From Promicromonospora sukumoe (lineage in GTDB: Bacteria; Actinomycetota; Actinomycetes; Actinomycetales; Cellulomonadaceae), in assembly GCF_014137995.1 (NCBI RefSeq), contig NZ_JACGWV010000001.1:1860001-1924000 (forward strand): DNA of 64,000 nt, read 5' to 3'. Positions within the stretch are counted from its first letter, which is position 1; every line of letters starts with the position of its first letter. Both the position numbers and the translations under genes were made by a program. Positions 24,578 through 33,350 of this stretch are shown one piece after another. The notes below the pieces were generated by a model. That model saw only the letters and a program-made list of their open reading frames with translations. It made no database searches and was not told the DNA's origin.

Positions 24578-26572
24578 ATGGGCAGACACGGGGCGAGCGG
24601 ACCGGAGGACCCTGGCGTGGCGCGCGACGTGAGCGTCGAGGTGCCGCGGACCCGTGACGCGGAGTTCACCGAGTTCGTGCGGGACTCCAGCGCGTACCTC
24701 CACCGCACGGCCTACCTGCTGTGCGGGGACCGGCACCGGGCGGAGGAGCTGGTGCAGTCGACGTTCGAGCGGGTCTACCGCACCTGGGCCAAGGTCAAGC
24801 CGGGCACGGAGCGTGCTTACGCCCGGCGGATCCTGGTCAACCTGCGCATCGACGCCTGGCGCCACGCACACCGAGAGTCGTTCCCGGGCGACGACAACAT
24901 CCCCATCCCACCCACGTCGGACCATGCCGGGCACGTGGTGCTGCGCGACGAGCTGGTCCGCGGCCTGGCCCGGCTGCCGCTCAACCAGCGGCGGGTGGTG
25001 GTGCTGCGGCACCTGCTGGACCTGCCCGAGGCGGAGGTCGCTCGCGAGCTCGGTATCGCAGTCGGCACGGTCAAGGCGGCGAACTCGCGCGGGCTGGCCC
25101 GCCTGCGAGACCTGCTGGTGGCGCAGGCCGAGGTGGTCGAACCGGTCGTCGTCGACGAGAAGGCCGTGCTCGACCGGAGCCGGGCCGCGCTACGGCGACG
25201 CCGGACGCGGCAGGCCGTCGGGACCGTGTGCGTGGCGGTCCTGCTGGTGCTCGGGGTGTTGACGCGTGGGCCGGTCACGCTGCCCTGGGTCGGCCCGGTG
25301 GTGCTCCCGGGCGGGGAACTCATCGCCCGACTGCTGGACGGCCGCATCCCCGGGCCCGACCTGGACCCGACGGGGAACGCACCTGTCGTCTGTCCTGAGG
25401 AGCTGCCCGGGCCCACGCCGACCCGTGCTCCGGAGGCCGGCGAGGATGTCGGCCCGTTGCGCGATCCCGTCGTGGTCGACGCCGCTGACGCGCGCTCTCT
25501 GAGCTGCTACGACGTCGACGTTGAACCGTCGACGCCCGGTTATCGCGACCAGTCGGGGGTGCCGGTCTCCGCTGACGGGGAATCGCTGCCCGAGCCCCGT
25601 GGGCTGACCGATGCGGGCCTGCTCTGGCAGTTCGGCGAGAACCGCGAGACCGGCAGCCCAAGCATCGTGCAAAACTCCTGGGCATTGGGCACAAGCAGTT
25701 CGAGTTCCAGCTTGACGTCGTACCAGGGCGCCACGGTGACCCCGACCGATCTCACCGTCACCGGCAACAGGGTGGTCTGGAGCGAGTACGCGGCCAAGAA
25801 CACCTCGCCCCGCGCGAGCTTCGTGCGCACCTTGATCGACTCCCGCGGATTTCTGACCACAGTGGTCGACCCCCTGGCCACCACGGAGGAACGACTATGG
25901 CTGATCGCGACCACCCGGGAGCACGCCCTGTGGACCGCCGGACCCACGGCCGACGACACCCGCCTGTTCGCCACCACGCTCGACGGCGACGGCACCCCGG
26001 CCGAACTCGCGGCCGGGGTTACTGCGCTCGCTGCCGATGAGGACGAGGTGATTGCCGCGGTCCGGAACCCAGGGGGCGGCGGGACCAGCACGACCACGAT
26101 CCGGGTGTTCGACGACCTCACGGGCGCGGACGTCACGGGGACCGTGCTGGTCGAGATCGAACACGACCCTTCCGCCGAGGTCGCCGCCGCCGCTGTCTCG
26201 GATGACGTCGTCGCATGGACGGTCGTACCCGCCGACGCCCGTACCGGTGGCACCCTCTACGCCCTGGATCGCACCGGTGACGGTGACAGCGTCGTGCGGC
26301 TCGACGGCGGCGTCGTTGACGACCTGCGCGCCTCGGGCAGCCTGCTCTCCTGGACCAGCACGGACACCGCGTCCGATAACCCCGCGGACACGTCCTATTT
26401 GTACCGTGCCACGGCGTCCGCATCCGGCTACGACGGCCCGGACCTCGCCCGCTACCCGGGCGGCTCGGTGGCGGCGAGCCTGTCCGGCGAGCGCACCGCA
26501 TGGCTCGAGGACGCGGGCGCACGCCAGTGGCTCGTCGAGGCCGCGGTGGTCCCTACCCTGGGGCGTGACTGA
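24578..26572 (+). CDS. ECF sigma factor fused to a transmembrane helix and extracytoplasmic domain
   Basis: A 664-residue protein in three parts. Residues about 20-180 are an ECF sigma factor of the SigE type: region 2 (YLHRTAYLLCGDRHRAEELVQSTFERVYRTW) and region 4 (LNQRRVVVLRHLLDLPEAEVARELGIAVGTVKAANSRG). Residues about 210-230 (AVGTVCVAVLLVLGVL) are a single membrane helix. The remaining 430 residues are extracytoplasmic by topology, with repeated short beta strands (VVWSEYAAKN, ALWTAGPTADDTRLF, VVAWTVVP, SLLSWTST) resembling a beta-propeller. Such fusions keep the sigma domain at the membrane and may release it on a cell-surface signal. Start chosen at ATG 24578; the frame is open 22 codons further. 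A truncated copy lies at 15448. Confidence 0.88.
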   Translation: MGRHGASGPEDPGVARDVSVEVPRTRDAEFTEFVRDSSAYLHRTAYLLCGDRHRAEELVQSTFERVYRTWAKVKPGTERAYARRILVNLRIDAWRHAHRESFPGDDNIPIPPTSDHAGHVVLRDELVRGLARLPLNQRRVVVLRHLLDLPEAEVARELGIAVGTVKAANSRGLARLRDLLVAQAEVVEPVVVDEKAVLDRSRAALRRRRTRQAVGTVCVAVLLVLGVLTRGPVTLPWVGPVVLPGGELIARLLDGRIPGPDLDPTGNAPVVCPEELPGPTPTRAPEAGEDVGPLRDPVVVDAADARSLSCYDVDVEPSTPGYRDQSGVPVSADGESLPEPRGLTDAGLLWQFGENRETGSPSIVQNSWALGTSSSSSSLTSYQGATVTPTDLTVTGNRVVWSEYAAKNTSPRASFVRTLIDSRGFLTTVVDPLATTEERLWLIATTREHALWTAGPTADDTRLFATTLDGDGTPAELAAGVTALAADEDEVIAAVRNPGGGGTSTTTIRVFDDLTGADVTGTVLVEIEHDPSAEVAAAAVSDDVVAWTVVPADARTGGTLYALDRTGDGDSVVRLDGGVVDDLRASGSLLSWTSTDTASDNPADTSYLYRATASASGYDGPDLARYPGGSVAASLSGERTAWLEDAGARQWLVEAAVVPTLGRD

Positions 26573-26844
26573 GCCAGCGAAACATCCAAGGACACCAGGT
26601 ACCAGGCCGCGGAACGACACGCTCCGAGGCGCACAAGTGTGAGCACCAGGGGAGTTCCCACAGGCCAGTTCAGCGGTTAACACGTCGTGCTGGGCCCGGC
26701 GGGGAAACCTGCAACACTCGCCAGCCCGTCTCCGCGCGCGTTCCGGGTGACTGCGACGTCATCTGCTTGACCTGCAGGCCCCGCCGCGGGCCCACCGACC
26801 AGGCGAAAGCTTCGCCGGTCGAGCGACCGGTCAGCGCCGTGGCA
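26573..26844. other. No gene recognised
   Basis: Region between the convergent sigma fusion and DUF2255 genes. No convincing hairpin was found. Confidence 0.4.
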
Positions 26845-27201
26845 TCAGCGTGGTTGGATCCGAACCGTGTCACACCGACCAGGCGCTGTGGGTGCCTCCG
26901 GGCCCGTACCGTACTTCGCCTCGTAGGCGGCGCTGATCTGCGCCGAGTGGTCAACATCGAGCGTGTAGGTGACCTCGCGGACGAGACCATCCCACCGGAT
27001 CGCACCATCGGCATGCGCGGACGCCCCGCGGTACCACAGGTCCTCGGCACCGCTGGCGGAGCGGACGTAGAGGCCGCCGTCGACCACGACGTGCCAAACC
27101 TGTACGAGGGTGTGAAGCCATCCGTCACTGCGACGACCTGCCATGCGCACCACGCGGGCGCGGCCGAGCGAGTCAAGTTCGGGGCCCGTCCAGGTGATCA
27201 T
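26845..27201 (-). CDS. DUF2255 family protein
   Basis: A 118-residue protein with the DUF2255 pattern: MITWTGPELDSLGRARVVRMAGRRSDG, then TLVQVWHVVVDGGLYVRSASGAEDLWYRGA and a basic C-terminal tail. Related proteins adopt a split beta-barrel like flavin- or F420-binding proteins, but no function is established. The ATG is preceded by GAGGAGGTTCG, a strong ribosome site. It appears monocistronic. Confidence 0.85.
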   Translation of the reverse strand: MITWTGPELDSLGRARVVRMAGRRSDGWLHTLVQVWHVVVDGGLYVRSASGAEDLWYRGASAHADGAIRWDGLVREVTYTLDVDHSAQISAAYEAKYGTGPEAPTAPGRCDTVRIQPR

Positions 27202-28167
27202 CGAACCTCCTCGATGTCGGGCGTCTGCACCATACGCACTCCCGAACGCACTCGCTCACCGGCGCGAAACCGGCATGCCTGACTTGGATTCTTGCCGTGA
27301 ATGGCCCGGCGCTGAGGGCCGGGGTCGCGCTCCGTTGATGGTGACGTTGGCTCTGCGCGGTGGCTGGTCGAAGACATGGGCGAGCTGGCAGCCGAAGCAC
27401 GAAGGGCTTTTGCACCATGTCGACCGAACAGGAAAACACGTCGGGGACCAGGGCAGAGAGCGCTCCGGCGTCGATCTGCGGGAAGCGCGGGCGAAGACGA
27501 CCGTGCTACCGAGGGGACGACGAGCGAGGAGCAGACCTGGCGGTCGTCGACGAACCTCGACTTCCCGGTACGAGCGAGGGCAGCGAGGTGCATAGGTGCC
27601 GTGGGGCCGTTGTCGCTCCTGGCGACCGGGTGCCCGCAGCGGTCCGCCGGTCCGCTCGGGCGTCCAGTCTCTTGGTCTCATGGGAAGCTGTTCGAAGCCG
27701 CAGAGGTACGGGCGTCGTGTGCCGAGCACGGGCGTCATGGGTGCTGCTTGTGGGACGAGAGATCTACGAGCAAGGAAGCTGGACGGCCTCGCCCAGATCA
27801 CCGCCACGGTCATGCGCCCTCGGCGGGGCCGCCGTCTCTCGGGCTTGGGGCCCGAGCTGTTAGATCCATGGGTCGTCGGCACGCACTTGACCGCGATCAG
27901 GCATCTCAACCGCGGCCTCGCCCTGGTCGCGATTGAGATGCCCGGTGACCGGATCGCAGTGCTTACCGGCTCCCTTTCAGTGTGTCATGAGGTGTGTGCC
28001 GGTCTGGTAGGCGTTACGGCAGCGTCGTCGTGCCTGCAGCACAACGTTTCGCATCTTTGTGACGATCGCTGGGGCGGAGACGGGTCTCGGTCGCCCGGAG
28101 GATTCTGTGGCTGTCTGGTGGCAGGCTTGCTGGGCTGTGCCTGGGCCGGGGTAAGCATCGGACGGTG
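27202..28167. other. Long stretch with no recognisable gene
   Basis: Nearly 1 kb in which every open frame I read, on both strands, is Arg/Pro/Ser-rich and lacks a ribosome site and any familiar motif. It is probably non-coding or fully decayed DNA. Confidence 0.45.
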
Positions 28168-28665
28168 TCAGGGCCGGTTCGGGTCGGAGTGCACCACCAT
28201 GAACAGCGACCAGGCCGGCGCGGCCGGGTCATCCGGGCGGGCGGCGAACTCGTCCAGCAGGTCCTTGAGCCGGGTGCGGAACTCGTCCATCTGCGGCGGT
28301 GGCAAGCGCAGCGCCATCCTGATGCCCTCGGCCTCGGTCGCCGGCACCAGGGCGAGCTCCTCCAGGAATGCGTCGAGCATCGACTTGTCCAGTGAGGGCC
28401 CGTCGAGGTGCCAGCTCTTGTGTGTTGCCAGATAAGGGATCTCGCGTGCGCCGCGTGCGCCGCGCCGTTCTTCTTGCGCCTCCAGGAACCCGGTGCGGAC
28501 CAGCGTTCTGGTGTGGTGCAGCACGCTGGCTGGGTCCCGGCCGAGGATGGCCGCGATCTCCTTGTTCGTGTGCGGCTGCCGCACGCAAATCCGCAGGATG
28601 CGCAGGCGGAGGGAGGAGGCGAGTGCCCTGGCTTCCGCGTCGGTCGCCGGCCGGCGTTCGGTCAT
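28168..28665 (-). CDS. Winged-helix regulator, ArsR-like
   Basis: A 165-residue protein from ATG 28665. The N-terminal helix-turn-helix reads ALASSLRLRILRICVRQPHTNKEIAAILGRDPASVLHHTRTLVRTGFLEAQE, a pattern of ArsR/HTH_20 proteins, followed by a helical C-terminal domain with DKSMLDAFLEELALVPATEAEG. It is divergent from a methyltransferase gene and faces a perfect inverted repeat that overlaps that gene's promoter, so it probably represses the methyltransferase and itself. Confidence 0.85.
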   Translation of the reverse strand: MTERRPATDAEARALASSLRLRILRICVRQPHTNKEIAAILGRDPASVLHHTRTLVRTGFLEAQEERRGARGAREIPYLATHKSWHLDGPSLDKSMLDAFLEELALVPATEAEGIRMALRLPPPQMDEFRTRLKDLLDEFAARPDDPAAPAWSLFMVVHSDPNRP

Positions 28666-28714
28666 GATCGGCAGCCTACTGAAGACCGAGGTGCCCGTCG
28701 CAGGACCGGACCAC

Positions 28715-28749
28715 AAGTGATTGACAAATCCCAATCACTTGCTCAGGAT
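28715..28749 (+). promoter_or_regulatory. Operator and promoter between the regulator and methyltransferase genes
   Basis: AAGTGATTG (28715-28723) and CAATCACTT (28732-28740) are perfect inverted repeats with an 8-nt spacer. The same stretch holds TTGACA (28721-28726) and CAGGAT (28744-28749) 17 bases apart, a good promoter for the methyltransferase. The overlap of operator and -35 fits repression by the adjacent regulator. Confidence 0.7.
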
Positions 28750-28827
28750 GTCGTCGTGCGCTTCGTCTTCCAGGGATCCGCGGATCTCCCGCCACGCCCG
28801 CCGTGGCCCGAGCAATCGAGGTCAACC

Positions 28828-29661
28828 ATGCCGAACCAGCCCGGAACGACCGACGGGACCGCCGCTCCTGAGATCCCCGAACACCAGGCGGTTGCCCCGC
28901 CGGACGAGGAGGCGGTGTCTTGGGTCAGCCCTGTCGAAGCTCCCCCCGGGCCCAGGGAGGGGGTCAACGACTACGACAGTTTCGCGGAGGCTTACGCGGC
29001 CGAGAATGAGACCAGCCTCCTGAATGCCTACTACGCGAGACCCGCGATCGTGGACCTGGCCGGCGATGTCGTGGGCCGGCGGATCCTCGACGCCGGCTGC
29101 GGCGCCGGCCCGGTGGCTGCGGACCTGCGCGAGCGCGGCGCCGTCGTGGCCGGCTTCGACTCCAGCGCCGCGATGCTGGCGCTGGCCCGGCGGCGGCTCG
29201 GCGACGGCGTGGTGCTGGAACAGGCCGAGCTGGGCGGGCCGCTGCCGTTCCCCGACGCCGGCTTCGACGACGTCGTCGCTTCCCTGGTCCTGCACTACCT
29301 GGAGGACTGGACGACCGCGCTGGCCGAGCTGCGCCGCGTGCTGAAGCCTGGCGGTCGCCTCATCGGGTCCGTCCACCACCCCTTCGTCAGCCACCTGACG
29401 GCGCCGCCCGGAACCGACTACTTCGCCACCCGCCCCGCCTCCCAGTGGTGGGAACTCGGCGGCACGAAAAACCTGATGACCTTCTGGGACCGACCGCTGC
29501 ACGCAATCACCGACGCGTTCACCGCAGCGGGCTTCCGGATCGACGTCATCAGCGAACCGCCTCCGGCACCGGGCGCCCGCGAACGGTTCCCTGAGGTCTT
29601 CGCCCAGAAGGAGTCGGGCAAGTTCCTGTGCTTCCTGTTCTTCGTCCTCACGAAGGCATGA
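28828..29661 (+). CDS. Class I SAM-dependent methyltransferase
   Basis: A 277-residue protein. After a variable, Pro-rich N-terminal part of about 55 residues comes a Methyltransf_11 domain: RRILDAGCGAGPVAADLRERGAVVAGFDSSAAML (motif I and following acidic residue), LPFPDAGFDDVVASLVLHYLEDW and LRRVLKPGGRLIGSVHHPF. The substrate is unknown; small-molecule or quinone-type methylation is common for this group. ATG 28828 is chosen for its place after the promoter, but a downstream start near EGVNDYDSFAEAY is possible. Confidence 0.9.
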   Translation: MPNQPGTTDGTAAPEIPEHQAVAPPDEEAVSWVSPVEAPPGPREGVNDYDSFAEAYAAENETSLLNAYYARPAIVDLAGDVVGRRILDAGCGAGPVAADLRERGAVVAGFDSSAAMLALARRRLGDGVVLEQAELGGPLPFPDAGFDDVVASLVLHYLEDWTTALAELRRVLKPGGRLIGSVHHPFVSHLTAPPGTDYFATRPASQWWELGGTKNLMTFWDRPLHAITDAFTAAGFRIDVISEPPPAPGARERFPEVFAQKESGKFLCFLFFVLTKA

Positions 29662-30496
29662 CCGGTCCCGCACTGCCGCGGAGCCACAACGGTGCAGATC
29701 GCAGGCCCGGAGGTAGTTGGCGGCAACCGCGGCAGTCCGGGCGAACGCTCGGGCCCTGGAAATCTCGGAGGAGGGCGTGTCTGGTTACATGGCGGAGGCC
29801 CGGGCCATGTCCACGCACCTCCGCAGTGCCACGACTGCCGGGTTGTCGTGTCGAACTGTGCACCAGTGCTCCATCGCCCACACCAGCCTGACCCAGCGGT
29901 CAGTTCCCAGGGCGGATGGCTGCACAATCGACGTGCGCCTCAAGACGGAGGATGCGTGCTGCGGTCACCCTGTGCGAAGGTGGAAACTGCCGCCCGCCGC
30001 GACGAACGGACACTCCTTGCCGGTAGATTCCGTCAGTCGAGGCGGGCGGACCAGGGTCTCTGCGCGACGCCTTAGGACGAAGATGAACTCGTCACGACGA
30101 CGGCCATCGTCGGATCACCGATGACCACAGCCAACGGCCCAAGGCCGCGCTCATCCGCTGCTGATCCATCACCGTCTATGTCCTGCACCAGCACCAGGAT
30201 GCGTTGCTGTGGCTGGGTCCTCGGTCGGAAGAAGTCTTCGCTCTCTCAGAGGCAGCTCCGCGGGAAGAGACTCTCGACCTTGACTCAAGTCGCGCCCTGC
30301 GGGTGACGTCAACGGGACGAGCCGGCTATCTGGTGGACGTCACGAAGGCTGATGCCGACGGGGGACTTCGATGATTGTCGGGCCCTGGTCAGCAACCCTC
30401 GACCTGCTGGCGTATTTCGTTGGGACCTGACTCGCCGACCAGCTTTGGGGGATCCGGGATGCATGGTCTGCATGGTTGGCTGCGCGGGGTGGCGGC
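29662..30496. other. Mostly empty stretch with one coding remnant
   Basis: No intact gene is seen. The only protein-like sequence is the remnant listed at 30172-30374. Confidence 0.4.
30172..30374 (+). pseudogene. Possible gene remnant
   Basis: After a stop codon the frame reads ITVYVLHQHQDALLWLGPRSEEVFALSEAAP, then LRVTSTGRAGYLVDVTKADADGGLR to a TGA at 30372-30374. The composition is that of a real protein, but there is no start codon with a ribosome site and the upstream frame is closed. No family is recognised. Confidence 0.35.
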
Positions 30497-31345
30497 CTAC
30501 CGCCGGCGGTCCAGGTGCTCGAGCTGTGCCACGCTCGTTGGTGGCGTGCTGGTGAGGCTCACCATGCGCCGGTGCTCGCGCTCCATCTTGAGCCGGTTCT
30601 CGAACTCGGCCTGAGTCCGGAACTCGTCCTCGGAAGGCCATAGGCCGATTGCGAGGATGAGGAGGAAGGTCACGACGCTGACGGCCATGACGACTGGAAC
30701 GAGCAACTGCATTGCTGAGGTGCCTGCAGGGATTTCGGCTATGGGGTTGACGACGGAGACGCCGGCCATGCCGGTGTAGTGCATACCGGTCACCGCGATC
30801 CCCATGACCAGGGTCGCGACGATGGTCGCGAGCGTGCCGCGGATGTGGACCGTGCACCACAGCGCCGCGGTGGCGGCCACGATCGCGATGACGACCGAGG
30901 CGATGACGTAGACCGGGTTGTAGACGATCTGCGCGGACATCTCCATGGCTTCCATGCCCATGTAGTGCATGGCCGCGACGCCGGCCCCGGCCAGTGCGCC
31001 GCCGACGAGCATCGCCGGCAGCTTGCGCTTGCCCAGCTCGGTGATGAACAGGCCTGCGCCGACCACGACGATCGCGATGGCGGCGCTGAGGAGGGTTTCG
31101 GGGATGTTGTACCGAATGGTCACGCCGGAGGCGGAGAAGCCGAGCATGGCGACAAAATGCATCACCCAGATCCCGGTACCGCCGAGGGCGACGGCACCGA
31201 AGACGAGCCACGCCGCGCGTGCGCCGCCGGAGGCCGCTCGGGCCCGGGACGTGCACGCAAGACCCGTCGCTGCGCCGGTGCACGAGATCGCGAACGCCAG
31301 GATGGGCGTCACGATCCCGAAGGTGAAGTGGTCGATCAATGGCAT
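30497..31345 (-). CDS. MHYT-domain integral membrane sensor
   Basis: A 282-residue protein with seven predicted membrane helices and three MHYT-type repeats: GIWVMHFVAMLGF, AAMHYMGMEAM and TGMHYTGMAG. MHYT domains are thought to bind copper and sense O2, CO or NO. In many bacteria they precede GGDEF/EAL or kinase domains; here the C-terminus is only a short charged tail (about residues 240-282), so output must come from a partner. It stands alone, with long gene-free flanks. Confidence 0.92.
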   Translation of the reverse strand: MPLIDHFTFGIVTPILAFAISCTGAATGLACTSRARAASGGARAAWLVFGAVALGGTGIWVMHFVAMLGFSASGVTIRYNIPETLLSAAIAIVVVGAGLFITELGKRKLPAMLVGGALAGAGVAAMHYMGMEAMEMSAQIVYNPVYVIASVVIAIVAATAALWCTVHIRGTLATIVATLVMGIAVTGMHYTGMAGVSVVNPIAEIPAGTSAMQLLVPVVMAVSVVTFLLILAIGLWPSEDEFRTQAEFENRLKMEREHRRMVSLTSTPPTSVAQLEHLDRRR

Positions 31346-32024
31346 CTTGTTGAACAGCCCCTCACAATGGTCCCGTGAACCGCGGAAGCAAACTCAGCCT
31401 GCACGAACAATAGGCAGATCTCACCGCTTAAGGGATATTGCGCGCGTGATGGGAGAATCCGCAGCGAGTGCCTTGTCGAGGCGGAAACGTGTGAGGAAGG
31501 CTGTCATTCGGCCCGGCCGTGGCAGCGCGGTGACCATCGGCGGAGCGGTCGCCCGGCTCGATGTACCCCAAGCGTGGGTTTCTTCAAGCTGACCTGACGG
31601 TCCAGGTCCGTCGCCGACGGGCCTTCGACTCTCACCCGTTGCCTCCCGCACCGGCGGGCCGCTACTTCGGCGCTGCACGGATTCGCCTCGTGGTGTGGTG
31701 GCGCTCATGCAGTCACACGCCTCGACAGGCCTGATGACCGGTCGTGGTGCTTACCAGTTACGTTCCAGTGTGACCCGAAGTGTGCGCCGGTCAGGTCGAC
31801 AGCTTCGGCAGCGTCTCGTGCTGGCGGCGCTCCTTCCGAGCGATCGGCGCCCTGACGACGTCGGAATCACCTCGGGCCGTGCTGATCCGGAGGCCTTTGC
31901 CTGGATCTGGAGGCGCGGATGGCAATAGTGGACGGCCGGGAGTCGTGGTCCGGCCGGGCCTGGACGAGAGCAGATATCGTGGCGTCGCTGCTGGTGAGGT
32001 GCTTGCGTCCGGTGGAATGCGGGT
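31346..32024. other. No gene recognised
   Basis: About 680 bases between the MHYT and XRE genes. A plus-strand 77-codon frame (31695-31928) has no ribosome site or family; I see nothing else. Confidence 0.4.
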
Positions 32025-32912
32025 TCAGTCACGCTGGGAGCGTTCGTCGGTGGCATGCTCGGCGTCCACGGGGTCGTCGCCCCAGCTCATGAGGATGTCC
32101 AGCTTCTCCTGCGAGGGTGAGCCGACGTCGGCGGTGTAGGCGGACAGAAACAAGCCCCCGGAGTCGGGGAGGTGCAGTGTCTCGTAGTTCAGCGACATCA
32201 CTCCGACGGTGGGATGGAAGATCCGTTTGGTGCCGTGGGCGTGCTTGAACAGCCGGTAGTCGGCCCAGTACCGGGCGAACTCCTCGGAGGCCACCGACAA
32301 CTCCCCGACCAGCTTCTCCAGCGCCGCGTCCGGCTTTCCGGGGTTGTACGCGGCGCGCAAGGCGGCGACCGTGGGCGCCGCGATCGACTCCCAGTCCGGG
32401 TAGCGGGTGCGGGTCGTAGGGTCCAGGAACAGCCACCGGGCGATGTTGCGGTCGGCTGGTTTCATGGCGCCGAAGTCGGCCAGCAGGACGGTCGCCGCCC
32501 GGTTCCACGCAAGTACGTCCATGCGCGGTCCCTGCAGCATCGCGGGCACGGGGTCGATCGCGTCGATGAAGGTTCTCAGGCCTATCCGGACTTTCGGCCT
32601 CTGTGTGGGACTGGCCGGTTGCGGACTGGTGGGTGCGCTACCGATGAGGGTGCGCAAGTGCTCGCGCTCAAGTGGGTCGAGCTGGAGTGCGTTCTCGACG
32701 GCGGTCAGGACTTGGTCGGAGACGTTCCCGATCCGACCTTGCTCCAGGCGTGCGTAGTAGTCGACGCTGACCCCGGCCAGCGCGGCGACCTCTTCGCGGC
32801 GCAGGCCGCGGCCGCGGCGGGGGATGGGTGAGGGCGGTAGCCCGACCATGGCCGGATCGATCTGCGCGCGGCGCGAGGTGAGGAATTCGCGCAGCCCGTT
32901 CGATGTGGTCAT
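32025..32912 (-). CDS. XRE-family regulator with MmyB-like ligand-binding domain
   Basis: A 295-residue protein. The N-terminal helix-turn-helix contains the signature RRGRGLRREEVAALAGVSVDYYARLEQGR (about 30-60). The C-terminal MmyB-type ligand-binding domain (about 105-275) has NIARWLFLDPTTRTRYPDWE, and HPTVGVMSLNYETLHLPDSGGLFLSAYTADVGSPS. These actinobacterial regulators usually control adjacent dehydrogenase genes and may bind fatty-acid-like ligands. The SDR gene 440 bases upstream, in the opposite direction, is a likely target. Between them lies the remnant of a second such regulator. Confidence 0.92.
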   Translation of the reverse strand: MTTSNGLREFLTSRRAQIDPAMVGLPPSPIPRRGRGLRREEVAALAGVSVDYYARLEQGRIGNVSDQVLTAVENALQLDPLEREHLRTLIGSAPTSPQPASPTQRPKVRIGLRTFIDAIDPVPAMLQGPRMDVLAWNRAATVLLADFGAMKPADRNIARWLFLDPTTRTRYPDWESIAAPTVAALRAAYNPGKPDAALEKLVGELSVASEEFARYWADYRLFKHAHGTKRIFHPTVGVMSLNYETLHLPDSGGLFLSAYTADVGSPSQEKLDILMSWGDDPVDAEHATDERSQRD

Positions 32913-33029
32913 CCCCTCATTGTGCGCGCGAGAGCAGCGAAATGGATGCCCTTAGCACGCACCGCCAGTGCCACTTCGGGCTCGTGTCTGACCTGTACCA
33001 GCCCAGATCGTGCGCGGTGGGGTGGTCGT

Positions 33030-33235
33030 GCTAGTCGCCGCTGCGGGACTCGGCGTGAACAAGACCAGCGGCACTTCGGGGTCCTAGGGCAGTGCCAGAT
33101 TCTCGAATCGCAGCTGTACCGTGCCGACCTCGTGGTGGTACAGCAGCTTGGTGGTGTGGTCGGGATCCTTGACGCCCTAGCTGCCCATGTCTGCCGGAAG
33201 GTCCCGCTTGCCGTGGCGAGCCGGTCCACGAGGGA
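33030..33235 (-). pseudogene. Remnant of a second MmyB-type regulator
   Basis: On the minus strand the translation reads TTKLLYHHEVGTVQLRFENLALP, a stop, then DPEVPLVLFTP, clearly the C-terminal part of an MmyB ligand-binding domain (compare HPTVGVMSLNYETLHLP in the intact neighbour). Two in-frame stops and the absence of any helix-turn-helix upstream show that it is dead. It lies directly in front of the SDR gene, where the regulator of such a pair normally sits. Confidence 0.75.
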
Positions 33236-33350
33236 GTGCGGCTAGCGGGCACTGCGAGTACCAGTTGCCTCGGTGCGCGCTAACTCGTTCCAGGGAAGGC
33301 GTGGCGCTGTTGTGATCAGTAGGACGCCATCACAACGAGAGGGACACCCC

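Noticed and set aside
27202..28167. Several open frames of 60-280 codons on both strands
   Set aside because: None has a ribosome site, sensible composition or a known motif, and they overlap each other.
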